A stretch of 64,000 nucleotides of DNA from Clostridium ragsdalei P11. GTDB lineage: Bacteria; Bacillota; Clostridia; Clostridiales; Clostridiaceae. Positions 37,478-46,917 of this stretch are shown here, in pieces. Under the pieces are notes generated by a model. That model was not told the DNA's origin. It saw only the letters and a program-made list of their open reading frames with translations, and did no database searches. The DNA lies in contig NZ_LROS01000011.1 in the NCBI RefSeq assembly GCF_001675165.1, positions 62,001 to 126,000 on the forward strand, read 5' to 3'. Position 1 is the stretch's first letter, and every line of letters starts with the position of its first letter. Position numbers and translations under genes: made by a program.

Positions 37478-37698
37478 ATCTCTACAACAACTCTTTTATT
37501 CTCTTTTATAGCCGCTGCTTTTACAACAGTTCTTATAGCCTTGGCTATTCTTCCCTGTTTTCCTATTACCTTTCCCATATCATCTGGTGCAACTTTTAAT
37601 TCAAGAATTATAGATTGCTCACCTGCAATTTCATTTACTTGAACCATATCTGGGTTATCCACTAATGACTTAGCAATAATTTCCACTAACTCTTTCAC
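37471..37698 (-). CDS. khpA: KH-domain RNA-binding protein KhpA (YlqC)
   Basis: 75-residue single KH domain with the GxxG loop in [20 protein letters not shown]. Partner of KhpB in Gram-positives, affecting cell elongation and sRNA metabolism. Located after rpsP as in Bacillus (ffh-rpsP-ylqC). The stop codon is inside a terminator stem. Confidence 0.93.
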   Translation of the reverse strand: MKELVEIIAKSLVDNPDMVQVNEIAGEQSIILELKVAPDDMGKVIGKQGRIAKAIRTVVKAAAIKENKRVVVEII

Positions 37699-37716
37699 TC
37701 AATACACCCCCAGTTA

Positions 37717-37974
37717 CTACTTATCAAGTTTATCTTTTAGCCCAGCTTTATCGAAAAGCTTTTTTATAACATCAGTTGGTTGAGCACCATTTTTTATCCA
37801 TTTGACAGCTTTTTCTTCATCAAATTTAACAGTGGTTGGATCAGTTGTAGGATTATAGTATCCTATTTCTTCTATAAATCTTCCATCTCTTGGAGATCTA
37901 GAATCTGCTACAACTATTCTATAAAATGGAGCTTTTTTAGCACCCATTCTTCTCAATCTTATCTTTACAGCCAT
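37717..37974 (-). CDS. rpsP: 30S ribosomal protein S16
   Basis: Full-length 85-aa S16: [26 protein letters not shown] split by the known motifs, then [14 protein letters not shown] and [25 protein letters not shown] before ATG 37974. Follows ffh, precedes khpA. Confidence 0.97.
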   Translation of the reverse strand: MAVKIRLRRMGAKKAPFYRIVVADSRSPRDGRFIEEIGYYNPTTDPTTVKFDEEKAVKWIKNGAQPTDVIKKLFDKAGLKDKLDK

Positions 37975-38038
37975 TAATAATCACCTCCTTAAAATATTCA
38001 AGCATATGGCTTTCATATCAATGAATCTTACTTCTATT

Positions 38039-39388
38039 TTAAAAAGGCATTTTTCCAAATAATCCCTTTTTAAATCCTTTTTTCATTCCATTTAGCTGTT
38101 TCATAGTCTTCTTAATCTTTTCAAAATCCTTCAGAAGTTTATTTACCATCTGTATAGTAGTACCAGAACCCAATGCTATTCTTTTTTTTCTTGAAGAGGA
38201 ACCACTTATAATAGAAGGATTTCTTCTTTCCTTTACTGTCATGGAGCTAATTATACACTCGATTTTTGCAAGTTCCTGTTCTCCCTTAGAAAAATCTATT
38301 CCCTTCAATTCCTTCATGTTAACTCCTGGTACCATCTCCATAAGTTTACTTATAGGTCCCATTTTTTTAGTCTGCTGCATTATAGCCAGAAAATCTTCAA
38401 AGTTAAACTCCTTGTTCAGCATTCTATTTCCTAACTTTTCAGCTTCTTCTTTATCTATAGATTGCTGTGCTTTTTCTATAAGTGAAAGCACATCTCCCAT
38501 GCCAAGTATTCTCGAGGCCATTCTATCTGGATAGAATACTTGAAGGTCATTCATTTTTTCTCCCATACCTACAAATTTTATAGGTTTATCAGTCATAGAT
38601 CTTATGGATAATGCTGCTCCACCCCTCGTATCTCCATCTAATTTTGTAAGTATGACCCCACTTATATTTAACTGTTCGTTAAAGCTGGAAGCCACATTAA
38701 CTGCATCTTGGCCTGTCATTGCATCTACTACAAGCATGATTTCATCAGGGGTTACATTTTCCTTAATTTGCTTCAATTCACCCATAAGCTCTTCATCTAT
38801 TTGAAGTCTACCTGCTGTATCTATTATAACTACATTTAAATTGTTGTTTTTTGCATATTCCAGAGCCCCTTTACATATATCTACTGCTGTCACCTTATCT
38901 CCCATTGAAAATACAGGAACATCTATTTCTTTTCCAACTACTTGAAGTTGTTTTATTGCAGCAGGTCTATATATATCACAAGCTGCTAGAAGGGGTTTTT
39001 TATTCTTTTTCCTAAGTTGAAGTGCCAATTTTCCACACATGGTAGTTTTTCCTGCGCCTTGAAGTCCGACAAGCATTATTACAGTCAATCCATTGGAATT
39101 ATACTCAATTCCACTCTCATTTTTACCCATCAATAATGTAAGTTCTTCATTTACTATTTTTATAACTTGTTGCGCTGGAGTCAAACTTTTTAGTACTTCT
39201 TCTCCCATACATTTTTCACTGACACTTTTAATAAAATTTTTCACAACTTTGTAATTAACATCTGCCTCTAAAAGTGCCAATTTCACTTCTCTCATAGCAT
39301 CTTTTATATCTTTTTCAGAAAGTTTGCCTTTACCTCTAAGCTTTTTTAAAGTTTCCTGAAGTTTAGATGCCAATCCTTCAAAAGCCAT
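38039..39388 (-). CDS. ffh: Signal recognition particle protein Ffh (SRP54)
   Basis: GTPase that recognises signal sequences on the ribosome. N domain (1-85), G domain with GLQGAGKTTMCGKLA (near 107), DTAGRLQIDEELM and TKLDGDTRGGAAL, and methionine-rich M domain from about residue 325, ending MKKGFKKGLFGKMPF. 449 aa. Co-transcribed with ylxM just upstream (17 nt). Confidence 0.97.
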   Translation of the reverse strand: MAFEGLASKLQETLKKLRGKGKLSEKDIKDAMREVKLALLEADVNYKVVKNFIKSVSEKCMGEEVLKSLTPAQQVIKIVNEELTLLMGKNESGIEYNSNGLTVIMLVGLQGAGKTTMCGKLALQLRKKNKKPLLAACDIYRPAAIKQLQVVGKEIDVPVFSMGDKVTAVDICKGALEYAKNNNLNVVIIDTAGRLQIDEELMGELKQIKENVTPDEIMLVVDAMTGQDAVNVASSFNEQLNISGVILTKLDGDTRGGAALSIRSMTDKPIKFVGMGEKMNDLQVFYPDRMASRILGMGDVLSLIEKAQQSIDKEEAEKLGNRMLNKEFNFEDFLAIMQQTKKMGPISKLMEMVPGVNMKELKGIDFSKGEQELAKIECIISSMTVKERRNPSIISGSSSRKKRIALGSGTTIQMVNKLLKDFEKIKKTMKQLNGMKKGFKKGLFGKMPF

Positions 39389-39404
39389 GATAACCCTCCT
39401 AAAT

Positions 39405-39740
39405 TCAAATATTATCTATTATGTAATTCTTTATTTTACTAAGCATTTCTTTATTTTCACTACAGCATAATGAATCTATAAATTTTAAAAGAGATTGCTT
39501 GCTTTTTTTCAGCTTTTCATTCTTCTCTAACAAATGAAGTTTTTCCTCATACTGCAATAAAAGTTTGTGGCATCTCTTTATTATGTCATATACTGCCTGC
39601 CTACTAGTACTAGTGTGTTCAGATATTTCTGCTAAAGAAAGATCCTCATTATAGTACAAATCCATCACATCTTGCTGTTTCTCAGTTAAAAGCTTACCAT
39701 ATATATCAAGTAATATGGAAAGCTGTACTCTCTCTTCCAT
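39405..39740 (-). CDS. ylxM: YlxM, SRP-operon helix-turn-helix protein
   Basis: 111-residue DNA-binding-like protein (UPF0122) conserved upstream of ffh; in Mycoplasma and Bacillus it has been linked to SRP function. HTH region: [25 protein letters not shown] then [16 protein letters not shown]-terminal half is charged and coiled. A clear promoter lies upstream, so it starts the ylxM-ffh-rpsP-khpA unit. Confidence 0.92.
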   Translation of the reverse strand: MEERVQLSILLDIYGKLLTEKQQDVMDLYYNEDLSLAEISEHTSTSRQAVYDIIKRCHKLLLQYEEKLHLLEKNEKLKKSKQSLLKFIDSLCCSENKEMLSKIKNYIIDNI

Positions 39741-39815
39741 AATACCATCTCAACTTAAATTAATTTATTAGAAGCTGGACTGCCTAAATTAAAAGCTCTT
39801 CATCCAACGAAATAT

Positions 39816-39844
39816 ATGATATCAAAATTTGTGAGTGGTGTCAA
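39816..39844 (-). promoter_or_regulatory. Promoter of ylxM-ffh-rpsP-khpA
   Basis: Minus strand: perfect TTGACA (39839-39844), 17-nt spacer ending TGA, TATCAT (39816-39821). It lies directly after the ftsY stop. Confidence 0.8.
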
Positions 39845-39864
39845 GTATTTTTACTTAACAGATT

Positions 39865-40776
39865 TTAAAATAATGCCTCTACAAAATCTCTGCTACAAAA
39901 TTCTTGAAGATCATCTATGCCTTCTCCAACTCCTATTAATTTTACATGTATATCTAAACTGTGTTTAATAGATATTACAATTCCACCCTTAGCGGTACCA
40001 TCTAGCTTAGTGAGTATTATGCCATCTATAGGACATACTTCGGTAAATTGTTTTGCCTGCTGTACTGCATTTTGTCCCGTAGTTGCATCTAATACAAGTA
40101 AAGTTTGTTTAAATGCCTCCTTATATTCTCTGTCTATTACCCTATTTATCTTACTCAATTCGTCCATTAAGTTTTTCTTGTTATGCAATCTACCTGCAGT
40201 ATCACATATGAGCACATCAGCTTTTCGTGCTTTTGCTGCCTGAATAGCATCAAATATAACTGCTGCAGGATCAGAACCTTCCTGATGCTTTATTATATCA
40301 ACACCGGCTCTCCTGCTCCACACCTCTAATTGATCTATAGCTGCTGCCCTAAAAGTATCTGCAGCTGCCATAATTACTTTATTACCACTATCTTTAAGTT
40401 TTGAAGACATTTTCCCTATTGAAGTAGTCTTTCCCACGCCATTTACTCCTATTACAAGGACTATTTCAGGAGTTTTTTCAGGTTCAATACTATTTTTTTC
40501 ATCCCCCAATATGTCTATAATAACTTCCTTTAAGCACTGATTTATAAGAGAAGGTTCCTTTATTTTTTGATCTTTTATCTTTTCTTTTAATTTATCTATA
40601 ATATAAGTAGTGGTTTCAACACCTATATCTGCTGTTATAAGTATCTCTTCCAATTCTTCATACAAGTCATCATCTATACTGACAGCACTAGTTAACATGT
40701 CACTTATTTTTCCAGTTAAATTATTTTTGGTTTTTTCAAGCCCACTTTTTAATTTATCAAAAAATCCTTTTAGCAT
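39865..40776 (-). CDS. ftsY: SRP receptor FtsY
   Basis: Membrane-associated GTPase receiving SRP-ribosome complexes. N domain then G domain with GVNGVGKTTSIGKM, AADTFRAAAIDQLEVW, CDTAGRLHNKKNLM and TKLDGTAKGGI. Only a short N-terminal amphipathic stretch precedes the N domain (303 aa), as in Firmicutes. ATG 40776 is 10 nt from AAAGGA; the GTG three codons earlier abuts the SD. Directly follows smc. Confidence 0.96.
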   Translation of the reverse strand: MLKGFFDKLKSGLEKTKNNLTGKISDMLTSAVSIDDDLYEELEEILITADIGVETTTYIIDKLKEKIKDQKIKEPSLINQCLKEVIIDILGDEKNSIEPEKTPEIVLVIGVNGVGKTTSIGKMSSKLKDSGNKVIMAAADTFRAAAIDQLEVWSRRAGVDIIKHQEGSDPAAVIFDAIQAAKARKADVLICDTAGRLHNKKNLMDELSKINRVIDREYKEAFKQTLLVLDATTGQNAVQQAKQFTEVCPIDGIILTKLDGTAKGGIVISIKHSLDIHVKLIGVGEGIDDLQEFCSRDFVEALF

Positions 40777-40810
40777 GTTTGACACATCCTTTCATCTTTT
40801 TTAGGTATAT

Positions 40811-43800
40811 TTAATATTCGTCTTTTAAACTTACAGAAACAATTTTTGAAACACCTTTTTCCTCCATAGTAACTCCATAAAGCACATCACTTGCCTCCAT
40901 AGTTCCTCTTCTATGAGTTATAACAATAAACTGAGTCTCATTTGAAAATTTCTTTAGGAAGCTTGCATATCGTGCTACATTTGCATCGTCAAGAGCAGCT
41001 TCTATTTCATCCAATATACAAAAAGGAGTAGGTTTTATCTTAAGTATTGCAAATAGAAGTGCTATAGCAGATAATCCTTTTTCCCCTCCAGACATTAGAT
41101 TTATGTTTTGAAGCCTTTTTCCTGGGGGCTGAACTGTTATATCTATATTCCCACTAAGTTCATCTCCACCTGTAATTATTAAATCTGCACTTCCACCTTT
41201 GAACAACTCTTTAAACGTTTCATTAAAACTTTCTTTTAATCTATCAAAATTTTTTTTGAATACGGTTCTCATTTTTTCCGTCATAGCATCTATTACATTA
41301 TTTAACTCTTCTTTTGATTTTACCAAATCTTCTCTTTGAGTACTTAAGAATGTTACCTTTTCTCTCAAATCACTATACTCCTGTATAGCACCCAAATTCA
41401 CTATTCCTAATTTGGAAATACTATTTTTCAAACTTACTACATCTGAATTATATTTATCTAAATTTTCTATGTCCTTTTTATATTTTAGAGCTTCCTCATA
41501 GGTAATTTTAATTTCATTTTTTAGTTTTAAACACATATTTTCTTTTTCTGAATTAAGCCTAGCTAAAACTACCTGCACTTTATGAAGCTTTTCTTCTTTC
41601 TTATTTATTAAAAGAGTTAAACTTTCTAACTTTTCATTACATTTTTTTACGCTATCCTTTAATTTTATAAGTTCTTTATCATTTTCCTCTATACTATTTT
41701 TTAAAATTTCTATATTTTTATTTAAAACTTGTATTTTTTCTTTATTTTCATTTACCTTTAACTCTTGATTATGTATATTATTTTCACAATCTTTGTTTTG
41801 CTCAATTATACTGGATTTTTTCACGCTTAATTCTTGTATTTCATCTGTCAATCTCTTAAGCTCTCTGTTTTTATTTAAGATACTTTCATCTAATTGAGCC
41901 TTTTTTACTTTGAAATCTAAAAGTTTTTCCTTCATTTTTTCTATATTGATTTTATTTTCTTCCAGTTCCTCTTCTATTTTTAAAATAGAACTGTCATTTT
42001 CGTTTTGTTGTCCCAAGGAATTTTCTAATTTCTTCTTCTTATCCTCTATATTCTTTTCCTTCAACTCTTTATTCTTAGTCAAAATATCTATCTCTCTATT
42101 TGATATTTTCATATTTTCTATTAATTTAGAGCTTTCATTATCTATATTATTTATTTTTCCCTGAATCTTAGTCAATTCTATATTTTCAGAATAACCTTTT
42201 TCCTTTAAATCTAAAATTTCTTCATCCAATTCTTTTATACATTTTTTATATTCTTGCACCTTTGCATTTAAATCTTTTAGGGATTCACTTGTTTTTTTTA
42301 TTTTAATTGCACTTTCTTCTATTTCACGCTTTCGCCCTATTATATTACTGCTCTTTTTTTGAAAACTTCCACCAGTAAGGGATCCTCCTGAATTTACTAC
42401 ATCTCCAGCTAAAGTAACTATTCTAAAACTATATCCACTTAATTTAGCTATTTTAAGTGCACTATCCATATCCTCACATATAACTGTCCTTCCAAGTACA
42501 TATTCAAGTGCATTTTTAAATTTATCCTTATAATTTACGATCTCATTAGCGACCCCTATATATCCACTTATACCCTTAAACCTTTCACTATTAGAAATCT
42601 TTTTTCCCTTTATTATATTAAGGGGCAAAAAAGTAGCTCTTCCCATATTTTTATTCTTCAAATGCTTTATGAGAGCTTTTGCTGTAATTTCGTCTTCAGT
42701 TATTATATTGGATATGGCACTGCCAAGGGCAACCTCTATACAAGTTTCATACTCTTTAGGTAACTCTATAACCTCTCCAAGCAAAAAGCAGCTGTTTTCA
42801 GGCACTCTTACTGCCTTATCTTTTATATCCTTCATAAGTGATTTTACAGACCTATTATATCCTTCATAGTGCTGCTGTAAATTCAAAAGCACAGTATAAT
42901 TTGCCTCTAATTTGTTATAAGTTCTATTTAATTCTTTAAGATTTTTTTCTTCTAAAACAAGATTAGTATTAGATTTTGAAATTTTCTTTTTATTTTCTTT
43001 AACTTTGTCTTGATATTCCGATATTAGTTTTTTTATACTAGATACTTTTGCAACCAGCATATCTTTAGTACTAGCATTTATTTTTATAGAATGAACATAG
43101 CTTTCGCAGGAGCTTTTCATATTATTAATTTTATCAAGTGTATCTTCTATTTCCTTTTGTGCAGAAGATATTTCATTTTTTAAGTTAGATATATTACTTA
43201 AATATTCTATCTGATCATCCTTTAATTTCTTATATAAGTCTTCTCTTTCTACTGCATTTTTTTGTACATTTCCTATATTATCGTTATACTCAGATATACT
43301 ATTCTCTAACTTATCCTTATCCTCTTTTAACTTAGAAATGCTATTTTTTTGAAGTTCCACCTGCTGCAGCTTTTTTCTCTTAGATTCTTCAACTTGTTTT
43401 AACTCTAAAAAATTTTTTTCTATAGTTTCCTTTAAATTTTCTATTCTTTGTTTTAAAAGTTTTATTTCACCCTCTGTTTGTTGAACACGTTCTCGGTCTC
43501 CATAGTAATTTGTTTTACAGTTAGAACTTTTATTATTAAAATCCTCAATTTGTTCATTTCCAGTTGCTATCTTACACTTTAAATCCACAAATTCTAAATT
43601 CAATTTTTTAACTTCTTTATCCATAAAATCTGTAGATTTTTGGTTTTCTCCAATTTTACTTTCTATTTTTTCCATAGAATGAACTAATAAATTTATTTCC
43701 TTTTCCTTCAGCTGCTTTGATAGTTTCAAAAATTCATTGGCCTTGTCATTTTCCTCTTTAAGTGATTCTAACCTTTCAGTATGAGTTTCTAAAATATCCT

Positions 43801-44374
43801 CTATTCTTACCAAATTGGCATCAGTATTTGATAGTTTTTTTTCTGCTTCTTCTTTTCTCCACTTAAATTTAACAATACCCGCGGCTTCTTCCAGCACACT
43901 CCTTCTATCTTCAGGTTTTCCACTCAATAAGGCATCTATTTTACCTTGTCCTATTATTGAATAACCTTCTCTTCCTATACCTGTGTCCATAAATAGTTCA
44001 TTTACATCTTTTAATCTACACTGAGTATTATTTATGTAGTATTCACTTTCTCCAGATCTATAAAGTCTTCTTGAAACAGTTACATCAGAATAATCAATAG
44101 GAAGTTTCTTATCCTCATTATTTAAGGTAAGAGAAACCTGACATAATCCAACTGGTTTTCTATATTGAGTACCAGCAAAAATTACATCTTCCATCTTTCC
44201 GCCTCTAAGGCTTTTCACGCTTTGTTCCCCTAACACCCATTTAATTGCATCAGAAATATTGCTCTTTCCACTTCCATTTGGCCCTACTATAGAGGTAACT
44301 CCCCCTTTAAATATAAGTTCCGTCTTGTCCGCAAAGGATTTGAATCCTCTTATCTCTATATTCTTTAAAAACAT
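40811..44374 (-). CDS. smc: Chromosome segregation protein SMC
   Basis: Condensin ATPase that loops and aligns chromosome arms. Walker A GPNGSGKSNISDAIKW near residue 32, two long coiled coils (about 170-500 and 670-1020), the hinge between them (LLGEVIELPKEYETCIEVALG, GYIGVANEIVNY), and the C-terminal ABC signature NLMSGGEKGLSAIALLFAIL with Walker B FCILDEIEAALDDANV. 1187 aa, full length. It follows rnc and precedes ftsY as in B. subtilis (rnc-smc-ftsY), here with a radical SAM gene and a micropeptide inserted. Confidence 0.98.
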   Translation of the reverse strand: MFLKNIEIRGFKSFADKTELIFKGGVTSIVGPNGSGKSNISDAIKWVLGEQSVKSLRGGKMEDVIFAGTQYRKPVGLCQVSLTLNNEDKKLPIDYSDVTVSRRLYRSGESEYYINNTQCRLKDVNELFMDTGIGREGYSIIGQGKIDALLSGKPEDRRSVLEEAAGIVKFKWRKEEAEKKLSNTDANLVRIEDILETHTERLESLKEENDKANEFLKLSKQLKEKEINLLVHSMEKIESKIGENQKSTDFMDKEVKKLNLEFVDLKCKIATGNEQIEDFNNKSSNCKTNYYGDRERVQQTEGEIKLLKQRIENLKETIEKNFLELKQVEESKRKKLQQVELQKNSISKLKEDKDKLENSISEYNDNIGNVQKNAVEREDLYKKLKDDQIEYLSNISNLKNEISSAQKEIEDTLDKINNMKSSCESYVHSIKINASTKDMLVAKVSSIKKLISEYQDKVKENKKKISKSNTNLVLEEKNLKELNRTYNKLEANYTVLLNLQQHYEGYNRSVKSLMKDIKDKAVRVPENSCFLLGEVIELPKEYETCIEVALGSAISNIITEDEITAKALIKHLKNKNMGRATFLPLNIIKGKKISNSERFKGISGYIGVANEIVNYKDKFKNALEYVLGRTVICEDMDSALKIAKLSGYSFRIVTLAGDVVNSGGSLTGGSFQKKSSNIIGRKREIEESAIKIKKTSESLKDLNAKVQEYKKCIKELDEEILDLKEKGYSENIELTKIQGKINNIDNESSKLIENMKISNREIDILTKNKELKEKNIEDKKKKLENSLGQQNENDSSILKIEEELEENKINIEKMKEKLLDFKVKKAQLDESILNKNRELKRLTDEIQELSVKKSSIIEQNKDCENNIHNQELKVNENKEKIQVLNKNIEILKNSIEENDKELIKLKDSVKKCNEKLESLTLLINKKEEKLHKVQVVLARLNSEKENMCLKLKNEIKITYEEALKYKKDIENLDKYNSDVVSLKNSISKLGIVNLGAIQEYSDLREKVTFLSTQREDLVKSKEELNNVIDAMTEKMRTVFKKNFDRLKESFNETFKELFKGGSADLIITGGDELSGNIDITVQPPGKRLQNINLMSGGEKGLSAIALLFAILKIKPTPFCILDEIEAALDDANVARYASFLKKFSNETQFIVITHRRGTMEASDVLYGVTMEEKGVSKIVSVSLKDEY

Positions 44375-44388
44375 CGAAAAGCAGCCCC

Positions 44389-44484
44389 TTATCTAAAAAG
44401 CATTGGAAGAAGCGTAACTAAAAACATAAGCACTACAAAAACTATCATTACCTTCATCATTTTATCTCTAGTATTCTTTTTCAT
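44389..44484 (-). CDS. 31-aa single-span membrane micropeptide upstream of smc
   Basis: Too short for usual gene callers. Reads MKKNTRDKMMKVMIVF... with a hydrophobic helix over about residues 10-29 and a final Arg. ATG 44484 has AAAGGAG 10 nt upstream, and the stop is 14 nt before the smc start. It resembles the short positively charged N-terminus plus one helix of DUF4044-type peptides found in Firmicutes; that link is from memory of the layout, not a search. Function unknown. Confidence 0.7.
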   Translation of the reverse strand: MKKNTRDKMMKVMIVFVVLMFLVTLLPMLFR

Positions 44485-44509
44485 AATACACACACTCCTT
44501 TAAAAAACT

Positions 44510-45577
44510 CTACCTTTCCTTACACTTATCTGCTATATATTCATCTATAGATACGGATTTAGTTACTTCCTCTTCAATTATAACTATGTTTTCCCTACTA
44601 ATTGAAGGATCTTGAATAACTTTTACAAAACATTTACCAAATTTTTTTTTCATCTCATTAAAATATCTTCTTTTATTTGCATACAACTTTGAAATATCCC
44701 TATTGTTTATCTTTATAACTACATTTCCCTCATAAGACTCTGATATGCTGTCTTCTATCATATTATTGTAAATACTTCCTTCTACCAATTCCCTAAAGGC
44801 AGGATGAAAAGGACCCGCTATTACATCTTTACCTACATTTATTTCTTCTGTAGGCTGAAGTCCCATCCTTATTACATTTATTTTATTTTTCCGCAAGATA
44901 TAATACAAATTTCTGCATATATCCACTGCTTCATCTAATGTATAAGGTTTATATACACCTTTTTTGTACATGGTCTCCATGAAAGTTCCCTTTATTACAA
45001 GAGCAGGGTATAATCTGTATATATCCGGATTCATAAGTACGGACTTTTTTACAGTTTCCATATCTTTTTTGAAAGTATCTGAAGGTAACCCCAGCATAAT
45101 CTGGTGTCCTAATGTGAATCCATACTCCTTTATAAGAGAAGATGCTTTAACAACATCCTCCGCAGAATGTCCTCTTCCTGATTTTATAAGCACTTCTTCA
45201 TCTAATGACTGTACACCAAGTTCTATAACGTCTACAGAATAGCTTTTTAAGTTATCCAGTATACTTTTGTCTATATAGTCTGGTCTTGTTGACATATGTA
45301 TAAGATCTATATCTCCTCTATCTTTATACTCTTTAGCCACACTTAAAAGTTCATTTTGCCTTTCCATAGGAATTGCAGTAAAAGTACCTCCAAAAAAAGA
45401 TACTTCTACTACGGAATTTTCGCGTTTTATAGTTTTTAAATACTCATTTATAGTATTTCTAGTAAAACAGGCATCAACTTTTTCCTCATTTCCTGTAATT
45501 GCAGTCTGGTCACAAAATACACAATTATGAGGGCATCCTTCATTAGGTACAAATATAGGTATTATATAATGTTTCAT
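44510..45577 (-). CDS. Elp3-like radical SAM protein
   Basis: 355-aa radical SAM enzyme with the cluster motif GCPHNCVFCDQ near residue 14 and FGGTFTAIP, a pattern of the Elp3/oxygen-independent coproporphyrinogen-type SAM group. No acetyltransferase domain is present, so it is not a full Elp3. It lies between rnc and the smc micropeptide; this position is common in clostridia. Substrate unknown; a tRNA or small-molecule modification is possible. Confidence 0.85.
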   Translation of the reverse strand: MKHYIIPIFVPNEGCPHNCVFCDQTAITGNEEKVDACFTRNTINEYLKTIKRENSVVEVSFFGGTFTAIPMERQNELLSVAKEYKDRGDIDLIHMSTRPDYIDKSILDNLKSYSVDVIELGVQSLDEEVLIKSGRGHSAEDVVKASSLIKEYGFTLGHQIMLGLPSDTFKKDMETVKKSVLMNPDIYRLYPALVIKGTFMETMYKKGVYKPYTLDEAVDICRNLYYILRKNKINVIRMGLQPTEEINVGKDVIAGPFHPAFRELVEGSIYNNMIEDSISESYEGNVVIKINNRDISKLYANKRRYFNEMKKKFGKCFVKVIQDPSISRENIVIIEEEVTKSVSIDEYIADKCKER

Positions 45578-45595
45578 TTTGACTTATCCTCATTC

Positions 45596-46303
45596 CTAAA
45601 GCATACTTACTTTTACATTTAATTTCATCAAAGCATCCCGAGCTGCATTTTGCTCCGACTCCTTTTTGCTGTATCCTACGCCACTACCCAAAGCATTTTT
45701 TTCTGTACACACTTCAGTATAAAACTTTCTTCTATGAGGAGGTCCTTCATATTTTACGAGGTTATATTCTATAGATACATCCCCGTCTTTTTGTAAAGTT
45801 TCTTGAAGCTTGGTTTTATAATCCATAATTATTCTATTTTTAATAGCATTTTCTATAATATCTTGAAAATTTTCAATTATAAATTTTCCTGTCTTCTCAT
45901 ATCCAAAATTCAAATAAATTGCAGCAATAATCGCTTCAACACAATCTGCCAATATAGAGGTTCTTTCTCTTCCTCCTGTAATTTCTTCTCCCTTACTCAT
46001 TTTTATGTATTTACCAACATTCCATTTTTTAGCTACATGATAAAGGGAATTTTCACAAACTATAAGAGACCTTTTTTTTGTAAGCTCTCCTTCAGGTTTA
46101 CTTTTATATTTTAAAAATAAATATTCTGATATGCAAAGCTGCAATACAGAATCTCCTAAAAATTCTAATCTTTCATTGAATTTTATATTTTTTCTACCAT
46201 TAGCATATGAACTATGAGTCAAAGCTACTTCTATGATTTCCTTATTGCTAAAACTCATATTGAATTTCTTTTCTAGTAATTCAATAAAGCCTACCTCTTC
46301 CAT
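45596..46303 (-). CDS. rnc: Ribonuclease III
   Basis: Double-strand-specific RNase for rRNA processing. Catalytic motif NERLEFLGDSVLQL near residue 42, second acidic site LADCVEAIIAAIYL, and a C-terminal dsRBD (TKLQETLQKDGDVSIEYNL ... KKESEQNAARDAL). 235 aa. SD AAAAGGAG before ATG 46303. Confidence 0.97.
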   Translation of the reverse strand: MEEVGFIELLEKKFNMSFSNKEIIEVALTHSSYANGRKNIKFNERLEFLGDSVLQLCISEYLFLKYKSKPEGELTKKRSLIVCENSLYHVAKKWNVGKYIKMSKGEEITGGRERTSILADCVEAIIAAIYLNFGYEKTGKFIIENFQDIIENAIKNRIIMDYKTKLQETLQKDGDVSIEYNLVKYEGPPHRRKFYTEVCTEKNALGSGVGYSKKESEQNAARDALMKLNVKVSML

Positions 46304-46407
46304 TTTCTAATTCTCCTTTTGAAGTTTATTCTTCAGTTTGCCATAGACCAACTATATAAAAAACAAACTCAAGAATAAATTCATTACTGTAATCAAAGAT
46401 TTAAATT

Positions 46408-46433
46408 AAAAGTCCCGATTTAACGGGACTTTT
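46408..46433 (-). terminator. Terminator downstream of acpP
   Basis: AAAAGTCCCG/CGGGACTTTT, 10-bp perfect stem, 6-nt loop, with A/T flanks on both sides so it could act in both directions. It ends the plsX-acpP unit after the inserted repeat. Confidence 0.8.
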
Positions 46434-46441
46434 AAGCATAT

Positions 46442-46568
46442 ACTCTGTTTATCCGATGACTATCTGCTCTAATACTCCTTGGAGTAAAGAGCAGCTACGT
46501 CCCTGGATAACGATTTCTAAGCATCAGGTGGAGTTAAAAACTCCACCTGATGCCAAGAACTCTGTTTA
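46442..46568. repeat. Structured dispersed repeat, subtype B, copy 1 (short form)
   Basis: 127 bp with ACTCTGTTTA at both ends (46442-46451 and 46559-46568). Core hairpin CTGCTCT...ACTCC/GGAGT...AGAGCAG (46463-46493), conserved GCTACGTCCCTGGATAACG (46492-46512), then a 15-bp perfect terminal hairpin GCATCAGGTGGAGTT/AACTCCACCTGATGC. The right end includes the acpP stop codon. Confidence 0.8.
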
Positions 46569-46799
46569 TTCTTCAGTATGAGCCTTTATGTACTCAACTA
46601 CATCTCCCACTGTTTTTACCTTCTCAGCTTCTTCGTCTGGTATTTCAATATCAAACTCTGTTTCAAGAGCCATTATTAACTCAACGATATCAAGGGAATC
46701 TGCACCTAAATCGTCAATAAAAGATGATTCCATTTTTATTTCATCAGAGCCAATTCCAAGTTGTTCAGATATTATTTTTTGTATTTTTTCAAAAATCAT
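46566..46799 (-). CDS. acpP: Acyl carrier protein
   Basis: 77-aa carrier of growing fatty acyl chains; the phosphopantetheine serine is in [17 protein letters not shown] (near 37). Acidic throughout. Follows plsX. Its TAA stop is contained in the end of a structured repeat. SD GGAGG before ATG 46799. Confidence 0.97.
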   Translation of the reverse strand: MIFEKIQKIISEQLGIGSDEIKMESSFIDDLGADSLDIVELIMALETEFDIEIPDEEAEKVKTVGDVVEYIKAHTEE

Positions 46800-46830
46800 A
46801 ATTTCGCCTCCAAAAATTTTTCATACATAA

Positions 46831-46859
46831 ATAATATTACATAAGTTATATACCGTCAA
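46831..46859 (-). promoter_or_regulatory. Promoter of acpP
   Basis: Minus strand TTGACG (46854-46859), 17-nt spacer, TATTAT (46831-46836), in the plsX-acpP gap. Gives acpP extra expression beyond plsX read-through. Confidence 0.65.
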
Positions 46860-46917
46860 TAATAAATATATTTATTATACTAACTTATATTATATCAATA
46901 CATTTATATTATATACT

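Noticed and set aside
44510-45577. Full Elp3 (tRNA uridine elongator) assignment
   Set aside because: The radical SAM part is present but there is no C-terminal acetyltransferase domain at this length.
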